Origin: Bradyrhizobium vignae
GTDB taxonomy: Bacteria; Pseudomonadota; Alphaproteobacteria; Rhizobiales; Xanthobacteraceae
Direction: 5' to 3'
DNA: 64,000 nt
Assembly (NCBI RefSeq): GCF_004114425.1
Contig: NZ_RDQF01000040.1
Location: forward strand, 1-64,000
Part shown: positions 49,433-58,229 of the stretch, in pieces
Layout: each line of letters opens with the position of its first letter
Numbering within the stretch: position 1 is the stretch's first letter
Notes under the pieces: generated by a model
Told to the model about the DNA's origin: nothing
Databases searched by the model: none
Seen by the model: the letters and a program-made list of their open reading frames with translations, nothing else
Made by a program: the position numbers and the translations under genes

Positions 49433-49855
49433 TCACTTCTTATAGACCGCGTCGGGATCGAACAGCCGCTCGGCGTCCGTGAAGACCAGCTTCGCTCCCC
49501 CGCCCTCGGCCTCGACCTTGCGGTAGAAGCACGACCGCCGCCCGGTGTGGCAGGCCGCGCCGATCTGCTCGACGCGGATCCAGATCGCATCCTGATCGCA
49601 ATCGGTGCGCATCTCGATGACGCGCTGGGTCTGACCTGAGGTCTCACCTTTTCGCCACAAGGCATTGCGCGAGCGGCTGAAGTACCAGGCCTCGCCGGTC
49701 GCAATCGTCTTGCGCAGCGCCTCCTCGTTCATGTGCGCGACCATCAGCACGTCGCCGGTGGCGACGTCGGTCGCGACGCAGGTCACGAGGCCGCTGGCGT
49801 CGAACCTGGGCAGGAAGGCAAGACCTTCCTCGATCTCATGGGAGTGAACGGACAC
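49433..49855 (-). CDS. hisI: Phosphoribosyl-AMP cyclohydrolase
   Basis: A 140-residue enzyme that opens the purine ring of PR-AMP in the third step of histidine biosynthesis. Diagnostic blocks are VLMVAHMNEEALRKT, AWYFSRSRNALWRKGETSG, the metal-binding DCDQDA and the Cys pair CHTGRRSCFY near the C terminus. It is the stand-alone HisI form (no HisE fusion). It is followed upstream by folE in the same direction, a pairing usual in Bradyrhizobium. Confidence 0.94.
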   Translation of the reverse strand: MSVHSHEIEEGLAFLPRFDASGLVTCVATDVATGDVLMVAHMNEEALRKTIATGEAWYFSRSRNALWRKGETSGQTQRVIEMRTDCDQDAIWIRVEQIGAACHTGRRSCFYRKVEAEGGGAKLVFTDAERLFDPDAVYKK

Positions 49856-49868
49856 GGGACCCTCGCGC

Positions 49869-49917
49869 GAGCATGATCCGGAAAAGTGTGAAGCGGTATT
49901 CCGGAAAGATCATGCTC
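49869..49917. repeat. Rhizobial dispersed palindrome (GAGCATGATC type)
   Basis: GAGCATGATC (49869-49878) and GATCATGCTC (49908-49917) bracket a core with CGGAAAAGTGTGAAGCGGT. This is the form of a repeat scattered between genes across Rhizobiales. It lies between hisI and folE. Confidence 0.75.
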
Positions 49918-49938
49918 AAACAATAAAGCCTCGCGAGG

Positions 49939-50631
49939 TCAGCGCGTCGTGCCTCGCACCAGGGACAGGAAACGGGCCTGCTCGGCCGGATTGTCGCGGA
50001 ACATGCCGGTGAAGCGGCTGGTGAAGGTGGAGGCGCCATGCTTGGCGACGCCACGCACCGACATGCAGGTATGCTCGGCCTCGATCAGCACCGCAACGCC
50101 GCGGGGCTTGAGGATCTCGTCGATGGCCGCGGCGATCTGCGCGGTCAGGTGCTCCTGGGTCTGGAGCCTGCGGGCGAAGATGTCGGTCAGGCGGGCAAGC
50201 TTGGACAGGCCGACCACGCGTTCCACCGGCGTGTAGGCGATGTGCGCCTTGCCGTAGAAGGGCATCATGTGATGCTCGCACTGCGAGGTGAACTCGATGT
50301 CGCGCACCAGCACGAAATCGTCATAGCCAGCGGTCTCGCCAAAGGTGCGGTCGAGCACCTCCGCCGGGCACTGGTGATAGCCCTGATAGAGTTCGTCGAA
50401 AGCCTCGACGACGCGGCGCGGCGTGTCGAGCAGGCCTTCGCGCTGGGGGTTCTCGCCGATATAGGCGAGCAGTGTCTTCACCGCCGCTTCCGCCTCGGCG
50501 CGCGCGGGGCGCGGCTGGTCGGCGCGGACGGCGGCTTCGAGGAATTCGGCAGGGTCAAGCTCGGCCGGGCGGCTCTCGGGCTGCCGGTCGGAGGGCTTGT
50601 TGGGGCGGATGGATTTGATTGCAGCGTCCAT
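49939..50631 (-). CDS. folE: GTP cyclohydrolase I
   Basis: A 230-residue FolE, the first enzyme of folate biosynthesis, converting GTP to dihydroneopterin triphosphate. It has a zinc site with Cys and His in SQCEHHMMPFYGKAHIAYTP, then VVGLSKLARL, LQTQEHLTAQIA and HTCMSVRGV, ending SRFTGMFRDNP. The N-terminal 45 residues are a variable extension. I chose the ATG at 50631; the frame is open to 50742. It is cytoplasmic and forms decamers in the family. Confidence 0.94.
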   Translation of the reverse strand: MDAAIKSIRPNKPSDRQPESRPAELDPAEFLEAAVRADQPRPARAEAEAAVKTLLAYIGENPQREGLLDTPRRVVEAFDELYQGYHQCPAEVLDRTFGETAGYDDFVLVRDIEFTSQCEHHMMPFYGKAHIAYTPVERVVGLSKLARLTDIFARRLQTQEHLTAQIAAAIDEILKPRGVAVLIEAEHTCMSVRGVAKHGASTFTSRFTGMFRDNPAEQARFLSLVRGTTR

Positions 50632-50864
50632 TTCGACTCCGTTCGACGGCCTTACGGCCGGAGTGTCACCGGCAGACGGGGCGGCCAAGCCGCCGGACGC
50701 CTGAAGAGAACAATTGAAGCCGGTGGAAAATATCCTCACCACTAACGTCGGCCGCGTGGGTCTGCCCCCCGCTGGACTATTTTTCCGCCGGTTCCGCCCC
50801 TATATAGGACCGTGGACGCCGCCCGCCAAGGCCGATCGGGTGGGGAAGTGCTGGACTCCATCAC

Positions 50865-51332
50865 ATGCTGAACGACATCTACAACAAGCGGATCATCGAA
50901 CTGGCCGGGAATATTCCGCGCCTCGGACGGTTGTCGGACCCGGACGCCTCCGCAACCGCCCACTCGAAGCTGTGCGGCTCGACCGTGAAGGTCGATCTCA
51001 AGATGAGCGGGGACACCGTCACCGACTTCGCCCATGACGTGAAGGCGTGCGCCTTGGGCCAGGCCTCTTCATCCATCATGGCAAGTCACGTGGTCGGCTC
51101 GACTGCGAGCGAGCTCCGTGAGTTACGCGAAACCGTTCGTAAGATGCTGAAGGAGAATGGCGCGCCTCCTGAAGGCAAATGGGAAGAGATCAAGTTCCTC
51201 GAGCCGGTCCGCGACTACAAGGCGCGCCATGCCTCGACGCTTCTCACCTTCGATGCCGTGGTTGATGCCATCGGTCAGATCGAGGCGAAGATCACGGCCG
51301 AGCCCAAGCAGCCGGCCGCAGCGCAGGGCTGA
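50865..51332 (+). CDS. IscU/NifU-like iron-sulfur scaffold protein lacking the third cysteine
   Basis: A 155-residue IscU-fold protein: MLNDIYNKRIIELAGNIPR, Cys37 in KLCGS and Cys62 in VKACALGQASSS. The third scaffold ligand, usually a Cys in P-R--CA-L near residue 124, is replaced (PVRDYKARHASTLL). This is a common alphaproteobacterial variant placed near folE/hisI and yidD; it may move or help build clusters differently from a classical scaffold. Confidence 0.85.
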   Translation: MLNDIYNKRIIELAGNIPRLGRLSDPDASATAHSKLCGSTVKVDLKMSGDTVTDFAHDVKACALGQASSSIMASHVVGSTASELRELRETVRKMLKENGAPPEGKWEEIKFLEPVRDYKARHASTLLTFDAVVDAIGQIEAKITAEPKQPAAAQG

Positions 51333-51343
51333 AACCCCTCTCC

Positions 51344-51434
51344 GTCATTCCGGGGCGATGCGCAGCATCGAACCCGGGATCCCGAGATTGCAGCACGAGA
51401 TTCCGGGGTCGCGCCACGCGCGCCCCGGAATGAC
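51344..51434. repeat. REP-type palindrome, 14-bp arms
   Basis: GTCATTCCGGGGCG (51344-51357) and CGCCCCGGAATGAC (51421-51434) are perfect inverted copies around a 63-base core. It lies between the convergent IscU-like and ClpP-like genes. Confidence 0.8.
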
Positions 51435-51451
51435 TGCCAGAATTTAAGAGC

Positions 51452-52375
51452 TTACTTCTGCGCCGCCGTAGCCGGCGCTGCCGCGCTGCCGGTCGGCACC
51501 AGGGCTTCCGCCGTCTTGGTCGACTTGGCAGGCTGCGCCTGCTGCGGTTCCGCGCCGAACCTGGCCTGCGTCTTCGGTGCAAGCTCCGCCATTGCCGGCG
51601 CTGAGATGTCCACATGCGGAAGCACATCCGCCACGAGATCGGTCGTGACCAGATTTGTGAGCTTGAGCTCGCCGGCATCGAGCTCGTGCAGGTCTTCCCA
51701 AGGCGGAACGCTGAGCGCAAGCGACAGCAAATCGCCGGCGCCGCCCATGTCGAAGGTGTATTTGGCGAGGCGGCCGATGTCGCGTTCCACGATCATCAGG
51801 TCCTGCGCGCTGTAGCTCGCCGCCTTGGCATCGTCGGCCCGGTCGCCCATCCAGATTTGATGGACGCGAACATGGGCGGCTTCCGGCACGTAACGCTTCT
51901 GGCCGGCCAGCAGCAGGAACACGCACATGGATTCGCAATAGGCTTCCGGCGCGACCGTCGGGCGAGCCGACTGCCCGCCGCGGAGGCTTACGCCGACCGT
52001 GGTCAAGAGCCCGAGATTGCGGAAGCGGCGGCCGAGCGTGATCGCGTCATTGACGGAACCGCCGCTGGAGTCGAGCACCACGGTCGCGCCGCCGAGCTGG
52101 CGTCCACGCGAAAACTCTTCGAATGCTTTTGGCGTATCGGCAGTGATGATGCCGACTGCACTGATCCAGCCGCGGCAGTTGGGCTCGCAGGCGACCCAGC
52201 TGAACTTCATCGGCAGCTTGCGCTCCTCGAGGGCAGCGCCAGCTCGAGCCGACGATCCGAATGTCGCGACGGCGCCAGCCAACGCGATTCCGCAGACGGC
52301 GGTTCCCACCAGCAACCAGCCGCGAAGATCAAGGGAGTTCAGAAGTCTCAATCTGGTTCCTTCCCCAAGCCCCAA
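51452..52375 (-). CDS. Exported ClpP/crotonase-fold hypothetical protein (COG3904-like)
   Basis: A 307-residue protein with an N-terminal membrane anchor or signal (LLVGTAVCGIALAGAVATF). The central domain has TVVLDSSGGSVNDAITLGRRFR, YCESMCVFLLLAG and ARVRVHQIWMG, the pattern of periplasmic ClpP-like proteins (Ser/His as in S14/S49 folds). A proline/alanine-rich tail follows. It is probably a membrane-bound periplasmic protease-like protein. The active-site Ser is replaced by M-C (SMCVF) or is the preceding Ser; activity is uncertain. Confidence 0.7.
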   Translation of the reverse strand: MGLGEGTRLRLLNSLDLRGWLLVGTAVCGIALAGAVATFGSSARAGAALEERKLPMKFSWVACEPNCRGWISAVGIITADTPKAFEEFSRGRQLGGATVVLDSSGGSVNDAITLGRRFRNLGLLTTVGVSLRGGQSARPTVAPEAYCESMCVFLLLAGQKRYVPEAAHVRVHQIWMGDRADDAKAASYSAQDLMIVERDIGRLAKYTFDMGGAGDLLSLALSVPPWEDLHELDAGELKLTNLVTTDLVADVLPHVDISAPAMAELAPKTQARFGAEPQQAQPAKSTKTAEALVPTGSAAAPATAAQK

Positions 52376-52599
52376 AGGTCCCTAAACAATCCACGGTAGC
52401 GCCCTCTGAGTCCATCATACAGGCGTATGTTTCTACACATGGGCGTCACGAAAATGGTATCCGTGGGAATACAGATCGTCCACAGATACTTGCTGCACTG
52501 CTCCCAAAAAGCACGCAAAATATGGCGCGCAAACAACAGCTTACGGTTCCCTGCGCCGGAACCGTGCAACACCTCGATCAACGTCGCAGCAAAACGCAC

Positions 52600-52938
52600 A
52601 TGAAGCATTCAGCCTGCGAGCATTGTTCCGGTTCAATCGAAGGCGTGCTCCGGCTGCCGCGCAGATTCGGCCGCGCGCTGATCTGGCTGTATCGCCACAC
52701 GCTGTCGCCCCTGGTCGGTTACAACTGCCGGCATTTGCCGACCTGCTCGGTCTATGGCGATGAGGCGATCGAACGGTTCGGGCTCTGGGCCGGCGGCTGG
52801 ATGACGCTCGCGCGCCTGCTCCGCTGCAATCCGTTCGGCACATCCGGCATCGACAACGTGCCCCTCACCGCGCCGCACGGCGCACGCTGGTATCTGCCGT
52901 GGCGGTACGGCCGCTGGCGCGGGGTCAATGCATCCTGA
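52600..52938 (+). CDS. yidD: Membrane protein insertion efficiency factor YidD
   Basis: A 112-residue YidD: ALIWLYRHTLSPLVGYNCRHLPTCSVYGDEAIERFG near residues 26-61, then RLLRCNPFGTSGID. In the family it is a small amphipathic inner-membrane protein that helps YidC insert proteins. In most genomes it is next to rpmH/rnpA/yidC; here it stands alone, which is usual for Bradyrhizobium. The start at 52600 gives the family length. Confidence 0.9.
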   Translation: MKHSACEHCSGSIEGVLRLPRRFGRALIWLYRHTLSPLVGYNCRHLPTCSVYGDEAIERFGLWAGGWMTLARLLRCNPFGTSGIDNVPLTAPHGARWYLPWRYGRWRGVNAS

Positions 52939-53029
52939 CGTTTGCGCGGTGCTTTGTGCATCGCTGCCCTGACCGGAACCGGAACTTTCTGCTCGCGTTG
53001 TTTTGATGCTCCCACGGGAGGAAACAACA

Positions 53030-53236
53030 ATGCGCTGGAAAATCAGCCCTCATTTTCACTTCAAGCCTGGTCCGAATTTCAGTCACAGGGGACACGATCC
53101 CAGAACCATCGACCTGCTCGCCATCATCGCCCTGCTCGCGCTCGTCCTCGGCTCAGGCTGGTATCTGGCGAGGAGCCTTGCGACACAGCCAAGCGCGACG
53201 ACGTTCATCGTGCCGAGCCAGAGCGTGCATTGGTAG
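53030..53236 (+). CDS. Small single-helix membrane protein
   Basis: A 68-residue protein MRWKISPHFHFKPGPNF with one transmembrane helix (DLLAIIALLALVLGSGWYL, residues 28-46) and a short outer tail ending SVHW. A GGGAGGAAACA site precedes the ATG. It is convergent with the oxidoreductase operon, with one base between the two. Family unknown. Confidence 0.6.
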   Translation: MRWKISPHFHFKPGPNFSHRGHDPRTIDLLAIIALLALVLGSGWYLARSLATQPSATTFIVPSQSVHW

Positions 53237-53237
53237 C

Positions 53238-54194
53238 TCAGAGGTCCAGCACCAGCCGCTCGGCGTCCGAGCCCGCCACGCAAACCATGAGATAGCGCTC
53301 GCGCTCATAGGGCGAAAGGATGCGGTCGCGGTGCACTGGCTGGCCCTCGATCCATCCAACCTTGCAGGCGCCACAGATGCCGCCGCAGCAAGACGCCGCG
53401 ACGTCGATGCCGCCCTCCTGCAATGCGGCGAGGATGGTCTGGCCGGCCCGGACGTGAATCTCGGCGCCCGAGCGCGCCAGTGACAGGGTGAACGGTTTGG
53501 CGTCGGGATCGATGACGGGTGACGGTGCGGTGAACCGCTCGATGTGGACACTCGCCGCGGGCCACGCTGCGGTCACCCGCTCGAAACTCTCGATCATGCT
53601 TTCCGGGCCGCAGCAGGCGACCACGGTCTCAGACCCGCCCTCTCCGACGAGCGCGGCGAGATCGGGACGCCCGGTCCGGGATGTCCGATGCACGATGATG
53701 CGCCCCTGTTCGACCAGCGAGCCGAGTTGCGCGGCGAGCGGAACCTCCTCACGCACGATCAGATGCAGCGTGAACTCGGCTTGCTGTGTCCGTTCGAGAT
53801 GCCTCGCCATGGACAAGAACGGCGTCACGCCGATGCCGCCGGCCAGGAACACATAACGCGCGATGTGAGCTTGCGGCTCGATGCCGCCGCGCGGCAACGA
53901 CACGCCGATGACGTCGCCGATGCCGATTTCGTCATGCAGCGCCCGCGAACCGCCGCGTCCATCCGCTTCGCGCTTGACCGCTATGGCATAGCGCGTGTTT
54001 TCCGCGGGCTCGTTGCACAGCGAATAGGTGCGGACCAGCCCGTTCGGCAGATGCAGATCGATATGCGCACCGGGCTTGAACGGCGGCAATTCCCATCGGT
54101 CAGGATCGGCCAGCGTGAACAGCTTGACGCCTGCCCCAGCCTCCTCGATGCCGGTAACGACCGTCTTGACTGTCGTGATCGGGCGCGCGCTCAT
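53238..54194 (-). CDS. PDR/VanB-family oxidoreductase (FAD/FMN and plant-type [2Fe-2S])
   Basis: A 318-residue reductase. The N-terminal flavin domain has AHIDLHLPNGLVRTYSLCNEP, then the NAD-binding part (VFLAGGIGVTPFLSMARHL). The C-terminal ferredoxin domain has the Cys motif CCGGICGACKVGWIEG and a later Cys in VCVAG. It passes electrons from NAD(P)H to an oxygenase or other acceptor; no oxygenase is beside it. Its start overlaps the upstream MOSC gene stop (54191-54194), so the MOSC protein may be its partner. Confidence 0.9.
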   Translation of the reverse strand: MSARPITTVKTVVTGIEEAGAGVKLFTLADPDRWELPPFKPGAHIDLHLPNGLVRTYSLCNEPAENTRYAIAVKREADGRGGSRALHDEIGIGDVIGVSLPRGGIEPQAHIARYVFLAGGIGVTPFLSMARHLERTQQAEFTLHLIVREEVPLAAQLGSLVEQGRIIVHRTSRTGRPDLAALVGEGGSETVVACCGPESMIESFERVTAAWPAASVHIERFTAPSPVIDPDAKPFTLSLARSGAEIHVRAGQTILAALQEGGIDVAASCCGGICGACKVGWIEGQPVHRDRILSPYERERYLMVCVAGSDAERLVLDL

Positions 54195-54712
54195 GCCGCA
54201 TTCCGCACGATGTCGCCGACCCTGACGATGCCGCCTCGCAGGATCTTGCAGTTGAGGCCGGAGCGATTGATCAAGGGGTCGAAGATCGCCTTGCCAGTGA
54301 TCTCCTCGATATGCCGGCACGGCACCGACAGGCGCGTCGCTTCCAGCAGGGTCTCGCCCAGCCAGAACCGGCGGCCGACGAGATGATTGAGGGGCACACC
54401 CTCCACCGTGACGTTACGCCGATGCTCCTCTGGGCCGAGCTCGATCCCCGCGTCGCGCTTCAGCGCGACCAGCGTCTCGAGTTCGAACAGCGTGACCTGC
54501 CGGCCTTCTTCCGGCTTATGGGAGTAAAAACCCTCTTCTTTGCCGATCATGTAGCGGTCGCCCTCGATCCCCTTGCCGGCGACGAGGGTGAGGGTCTCGG
54601 CTGCACGCATCGGCAGGAACGCGCGCGGGGCAAGATGGAGGAAGCGCACCACGCCGGTCCAACCGAGCTGTGCTGCACCCTGCGCCGGACCGGCGCTCAT
54701 TGTATCGAGCAT
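54191..54712 (-). CDS. MOSC-domain protein
   Basis: A 173-residue protein with the molybdenum-cofactor sulfurase C-terminal domain: GIEGDRYMIGKEEGFYSHK, VTLFELETLVALKRD, LGPEEHRRNVTVEGVPLNHLVGRRFWLGE and the Cys in LSVPCRHIEE. This Cys is the proposed Mo or sulfur ligand. Related MOSC proteins (YiiM, mARC) reduce N-hydroxylated compounds with help from a flavin/[2Fe-2S] reductase. It overlaps the reductase gene by four bases. Confidence 0.88.
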   Translation of the reverse strand: MLDTMSAGPAQGAAQLGWTGVVRFLHLAPRAFLPMRAAETLTLVAGKGIEGDRYMIGKEEGFYSHKPEEGRQVTLFELETLVALKRDAGIELGPEEHRRNVTVEGVPLNHLVGRRFWLGETLLEATRLSVPCRHIEEITGKAIFDPLINRSGLNCKILRGGIVRVGDIVRNAA

Positions 54713-54762
54713 GACAAATCCTTTGAGAAGGTGTGGCGCCGCCGGCAGCGGCGCCGCGGGGA

Positions 54763-56076
54763 TCAGGTCAGTTCCTTGTTCGCCATCTCCGGCGCGAACG
54801 TGGTCGCGATCGCGGTGATGGCGGCGCAGGCGATCAGCAGCAGCGAGACCGGCCAGGTTGCTCCACCACTCCAGGCCATCAGAGAGGCTGCAATCAACGG
54901 CGTCAATCCGCCGCTCAGCGCCGCACCGACCTGGAACCCCAGAGAAGCGCCGCTGTAACGCAGACGCGCGGTGAACAGCTCGGAGTACCAGGGCGCGCCG
55001 ATGCCGAACATGACCATCTGACCGAAGGTGATCGCGACCACGATGGTGCACACAACGATGGCCGGATCGCGGGTGTCGAGCAGCCAGAACAGAGGGAAGG
55101 CAAACAGCGCCGAGAACAGGCAGCTCGCATAGAACATAGTCTTGCGGCCGACGAGGTCGGACAGCCAGCCGAACAGCGGGATGGCAAGCAGCGCGACCAG
55201 CGACGCGGCGAACGCCCCGTTCAGCACCACCGCGCGCGGCAAGCCGAGATTGGCGGTGGCGTAGGACATCACGAACACGCCGCCAATGCTGGCATAGGCG
55301 ATTTCAGAGATCTTCAGACCGACCGCGGTGAAGAATGGCCGCCGGTGATGCCTGAAGATCTCGAGCAGTGGCAGGCTTGCGACTTCCTTTTTGGCCTGGA
55401 CCTGACGGAAGGCCGCTGTCTCTTCCATGTTGAGGCGGATATAAAGACCGACGCCGACTAGCAGGATCGAGATCAGGAATGGGATGCGCCAGCCATAGGC
55501 CATGAAGTCGCTTTCCGGCAGGCTCGCCACAAGCGCGAACATGCCGATCGCGGCCAGATTGCCGATGGGATTGCCGACCTGCACCATGCTGCCGAGCAGG
55601 CCGCGGCGGTGCGTCGGGCAATTCTCCACCACCATCAGCACGGCGCCGCCCCATTCGCCGCCGAGGCCGATACCCTGGAGAAAGCGCAATCCGATCAGCA
55701 GCACCGGCGCTGCAATACCGATCTGCTGATAGGTCGGAAGCAAGCCAATCAAGAAGGTGCCGAGGCCCATCACCATGATCGTGATCGCGAGCATCGCCTT
55801 GCGGCCAACCCTGTCGCCGTAATGGCCAAAGATCGCAGCCCCAAGCGGCCGCGCCAGAAATCCGACGGCATAAGTGCCGAAGGCCGCGATGGTGGCGAGC
55901 GTGGCGTTACCGGCGGCGAAGAACACCTTGTTGAACACCAAGGCGGTCGCCGTGCCGTAAATGAGGAAGTCGTACCATTCGACCGCGGTGCCGATCACGC
56001 TCGACCACACGATCCGCCGCAAGCTCGCCGCCTCGTCCGGCGCCACGTTCAGGGTTACGTCGTCTGCTACGGTCAT
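54763..56076 (-). CDS. MFS transporter, MHS (metabolite:H+ symporter) type
   Basis: A 437-residue 12-helix transporter starting MTVADDVTLNVAPDEAASLRR. It has the MHS hallmarks: SSVIGTAVEWYDFLIYGTAT in helix 1, FGHYGDRVGRKAMLAITI, GIGLGGEWGGAVLMVVENCP and LRFLQGIG. It lies 50 bases upstream of the MOSC gene in the same direction, so transport and the MOSC/reductase pair are one operon. The divergent XRE-cupin gene is its likely regulator. The ligand is unknown; carboxylates are typical for MHS proteins. Confidence 0.92.
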   Translation of the reverse strand: MTVADDVTLNVAPDEAASLRRIVWSSVIGTAVEWYDFLIYGTATALVFNKVFFAAGNATLATIAAFGTYAVGFLARPLGAAIFGHYGDRVGRKAMLAITIMVMGLGTFLIGLLPTYQQIGIAAPVLLIGLRFLQGIGLGGEWGGAVLMVVENCPTHRRGLLGSMVQVGNPIGNLAAIGMFALVASLPESDFMAYGWRIPFLISILLVGVGLYIRLNMEETAAFRQVQAKKEVASLPLLEIFRHHRRPFFTAVGLKISEIAYASIGGVFVMSYATANLGLPRAVVLNGAFAASLVALLAIPLFGWLSDLVGRKTMFYASCLFSALFAFPLFWLLDTRDPAIVVCTIVVAITFGQMVMFGIGAPWYSELFTARLRYSGASLGFQVGAALSGGLTPLIAASLMAWSGGATWPVSLLLIACAAITAIATTFAPEMANKELT

Positions 56077-56433
56077 CGATCTCTCCAAAAGGTACCGGCG
56101 CCTGGGAAAAGCAGTTGGTTCGGTCCGTGGCGCCCATCGGCGGCCACGACGGTAAGGATCGATCATGTTTACTGATGGAAATCAACGCAACGAAACGCGG
56201 CAAATGCCGACGATCGCGGCAAAGTCGACGAATTGCCCTCACATTCGGCTATTTTCCGCGATATGCCAGTTCATCTGCTCATATTATCTGCGCCTCTGCC
56301 TGAAATTTCCGCCCATACGTTTTCCTGTGGAATACACATGCCGCCCACCGGCGGGGCGCCTTGCCGGCCGCCGGGCTGGCAGTCCGGCGCCATCTGTTGC
56401 AAAAAAGGCCCGAGCTGTTCGGGAGATTCATGC

Positions 56434-56991
56434 GTGCTTGACATCAGCAAAGCCACGGCGGTCGGGGCCAACATCCGCGCGGCGCGGATCGCCAAGGGCC
56501 TGACGCTGGACCAGCTTGCGAAAAAGAGCGATCTCACGCGAGGCTACATTTCGCTGGTCGAGCGGAATCTCAAGATCCCCTCGCTTGCCGCTCTGCTTCG
56601 GATGGCCGCCGCTCTCGAGGTCAATGTCGCCAACTTCTTCGACCCGAACGCCGAGCCGGCGCCGCGCTACACGCTGTTCCGCCGCCAGGACGGCAACGTG
56701 CCGCTGTTCCAGGACACGTTTGGCGTGGTCCCGCTGGCGACCGGTCGCACCCGCAAGATGATGGAGCCATTTCTACTGAGCCCACCGCACAAGGCGGCGA
56801 CGCGCGCCTCGCATGCGGGCGAGGAGCTGCTGTTCGTCATCAACGGCAAGATCGCGATCAAGCTCGACGGCGAAGAGCTCGTCCTCGGCAAGGGAGATTG
56901 CCTGTATTTTTCAGGCGAGACGCCGCATGAGGTCAGAAGCCTCGGCCGGCAGAAAGCCGAAGTGCTGGTCGTCGTAGCCCAGATCTCGTGA
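56434..56991 (+). CDS. XRE-family regulator with cupin domain
   Basis: A 185-residue two-domain regulator. The N-terminal HTH is NIRAARIAKGLTLDQLAKKSDLTRGYISLVERN (about residues 12-44). The C-terminal cupin_2 barrel has FVINGKIAIKLDGEELVLGKGDCLYFSGETPHEV. The GTG start at 56434 has GGGAG nine bases ahead. It is divergent from the MFS/MOSC/reductase operon and most likely senses the transported compound. Confidence 0.9.
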   Translation: MLDISKATAVGANIRAARIAKGLTLDQLAKKSDLTRGYISLVERNLKIPSLAALLRMAAALEVNVANFFDPNAEPAPRYTLFRRQDGNVPLFQDTFGVVPLATGRTRKMMEPFLLSPPHKAATRASHAGEELLFVINGKIAIKLDGEELVLGKGDCLYFSGETPHEVRSLGRQKAEVLVVVAQIS

Positions 56992-57012
56992 GGCCCGACC
57001 TCTGCAAAGAGC

Positions 57013-58227
57013 CTAACGGAACCAGAAAAAAAGTCCCTGTGACGGCGGGATCGACTCCGGCGGCCGCAGCCGCTTCGGGCGCGACGGCCTTGGCGCCGGC
57101 TCGGCGGCCGAAGTGGTCTCCGCCGCCGGCGCGCTCTCGGTGCCCGGCACCTTCACCGCCAGCAGCAAATTCGTTTCGTGCATCCGCCAGCGATAGCCGA
57201 CGCCAAAATCGATCGGCTGGGCGCGCGTGAACAACTCGGCGTAGCGCTCCTGGTAGCGGCCGGGGAATTCGTCGATGGGGCCGAGATAGCGGCCGAACGG
57301 GAAGAACCGCCATTGCCGCGCATTGTAGTTCGCGAGCGGAATGCCGGAATCGTCCTGGATGATGGTGGCACTGTTGGCGAGCAACCAGTCTCGCACGACG
57401 GTGAAATTGTCGGAATGCAGCAGATAGGACGCGCTCTTGAGCAAACTGTTGCCGGGGCCGAGCGTCTCGCAAAATTTCAGGAATCCGGTCGCGCGCGCAC
57501 CGGAATTGGAAAGATCGGTCGAGAAATAATACAGCGTGCGCGTTTCGCCATCACTGCCCGCAAAGCTGATGCGGACGCCGCGGGTCGCGTTCGGCCCCGG
57601 ATTGTCACCTCCCGCATGCATCCCGCCCTTGTTGTCGAGCGCGACCATCTCGACATTGCGGATGGTCTTGCCGGAGCGGGCGAGGAAGACATAGAGGATC
57701 GGCAAGGTGCCGTTGACCTGGTCGGCGTGCAGGTCGACCTTCATCTGCTTGGTGATGAAGAAAGAGAAGCTCAGGATCGAGCCGAGCGAACGTTCGACAT
57801 TGTAGAGCGCGGCGCCGACCGAACCGCGCGGCAGCCGCGTCAGATCGGGCACCGCACCGACCGGCTCGAGCGCTCCGAGCACGTAGGTGCTGGCCTTTGA
57901 ATAGAAGGCATTGGCGTAGAGGAAATCCGGCCCGCTGAACATGTAGAACATGGTCGGCCGCGGCGCGGCGAGATTGACGTCGGCCCAACTGCGAATTTTC
58001 GAGAGCTGCCTCTGCTCGAGCTGAGCGAAGGCCCCGTCGAAGAATTTTGCGTGACGCTGCCAGCCTGGATCCTTCGTGAGCGGCACCAGCGGCGACTCCG
58101 CCGAAGGCTGCATGCCTGCGAGGAAGCGCGCGGTGTCGTCGAAAGTGACCTCTGTGGCATGCGTACACGACACGGCCGCAGCCAGGAGGGCGAAAGCAAC
58201 GGCCGCAATTCTCAGGGGTCGGAGCAT
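57013..58227 (-). CDS. Exported hypothetical protein
   Basis: A 404-residue secreted protein. The signal peptide MLRPLRIAAVAFALLAAAVS (cleavage near THA) is followed by repeated loop-strand segments: RPTMFYMFSGPDFLYANAFY, YVLGALEPVGAVPDLTRLPR and LHSDNFTVVRDWLLANSATIIQDDSGIPL. A proline-rich tail ends FFWFR. Its start is two bases after the stop of the APC permease on the same strand, so they are one operon. No enzymatic motif is recognised. Confidence 0.7.
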   Translation of the reverse strand: MLRPLRIAAVAFALLAAAVSCTHATEVTFDDTARFLAGMQPSAESPLVPLTKDPGWQRHAKFFDGAFAQLEQRQLSKIRSWADVNLAAPRPTMFYMFSGPDFLYANAFYSKASTYVLGALEPVGAVPDLTRLPRGSVGAALYNVERSLGSILSFSFFITKQMKVDLHADQVNGTLPILYVFLARSGKTIRNVEMVALDNKGGMHAGGDNPGPNATRGVRISFAGSDGETRTLYYFSTDLSNSGARATGFLKFCETLGPGNSLLKSASYLLHSDNFTVVRDWLLANSATIIQDDSGIPLANYNARQWRFFPFGRYLGPIDEFPGRYQERYAELFTRAQPIDFGVGYRWRMHETNLLLAVKVPGTESAPAAETTSAAEPAPRPSRPKRLRPPESIPPSQGLFFWFR

Positions 58228-58229
58228 GT

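Noticed and set aside
46704..51434. CRISPR array from repeated palindromes
   Set aside because: The repeats are few, in different orientations, separated by genes and not evenly spaced. They are REP-type elements. No CRISPR or cas gene was seen in the window.
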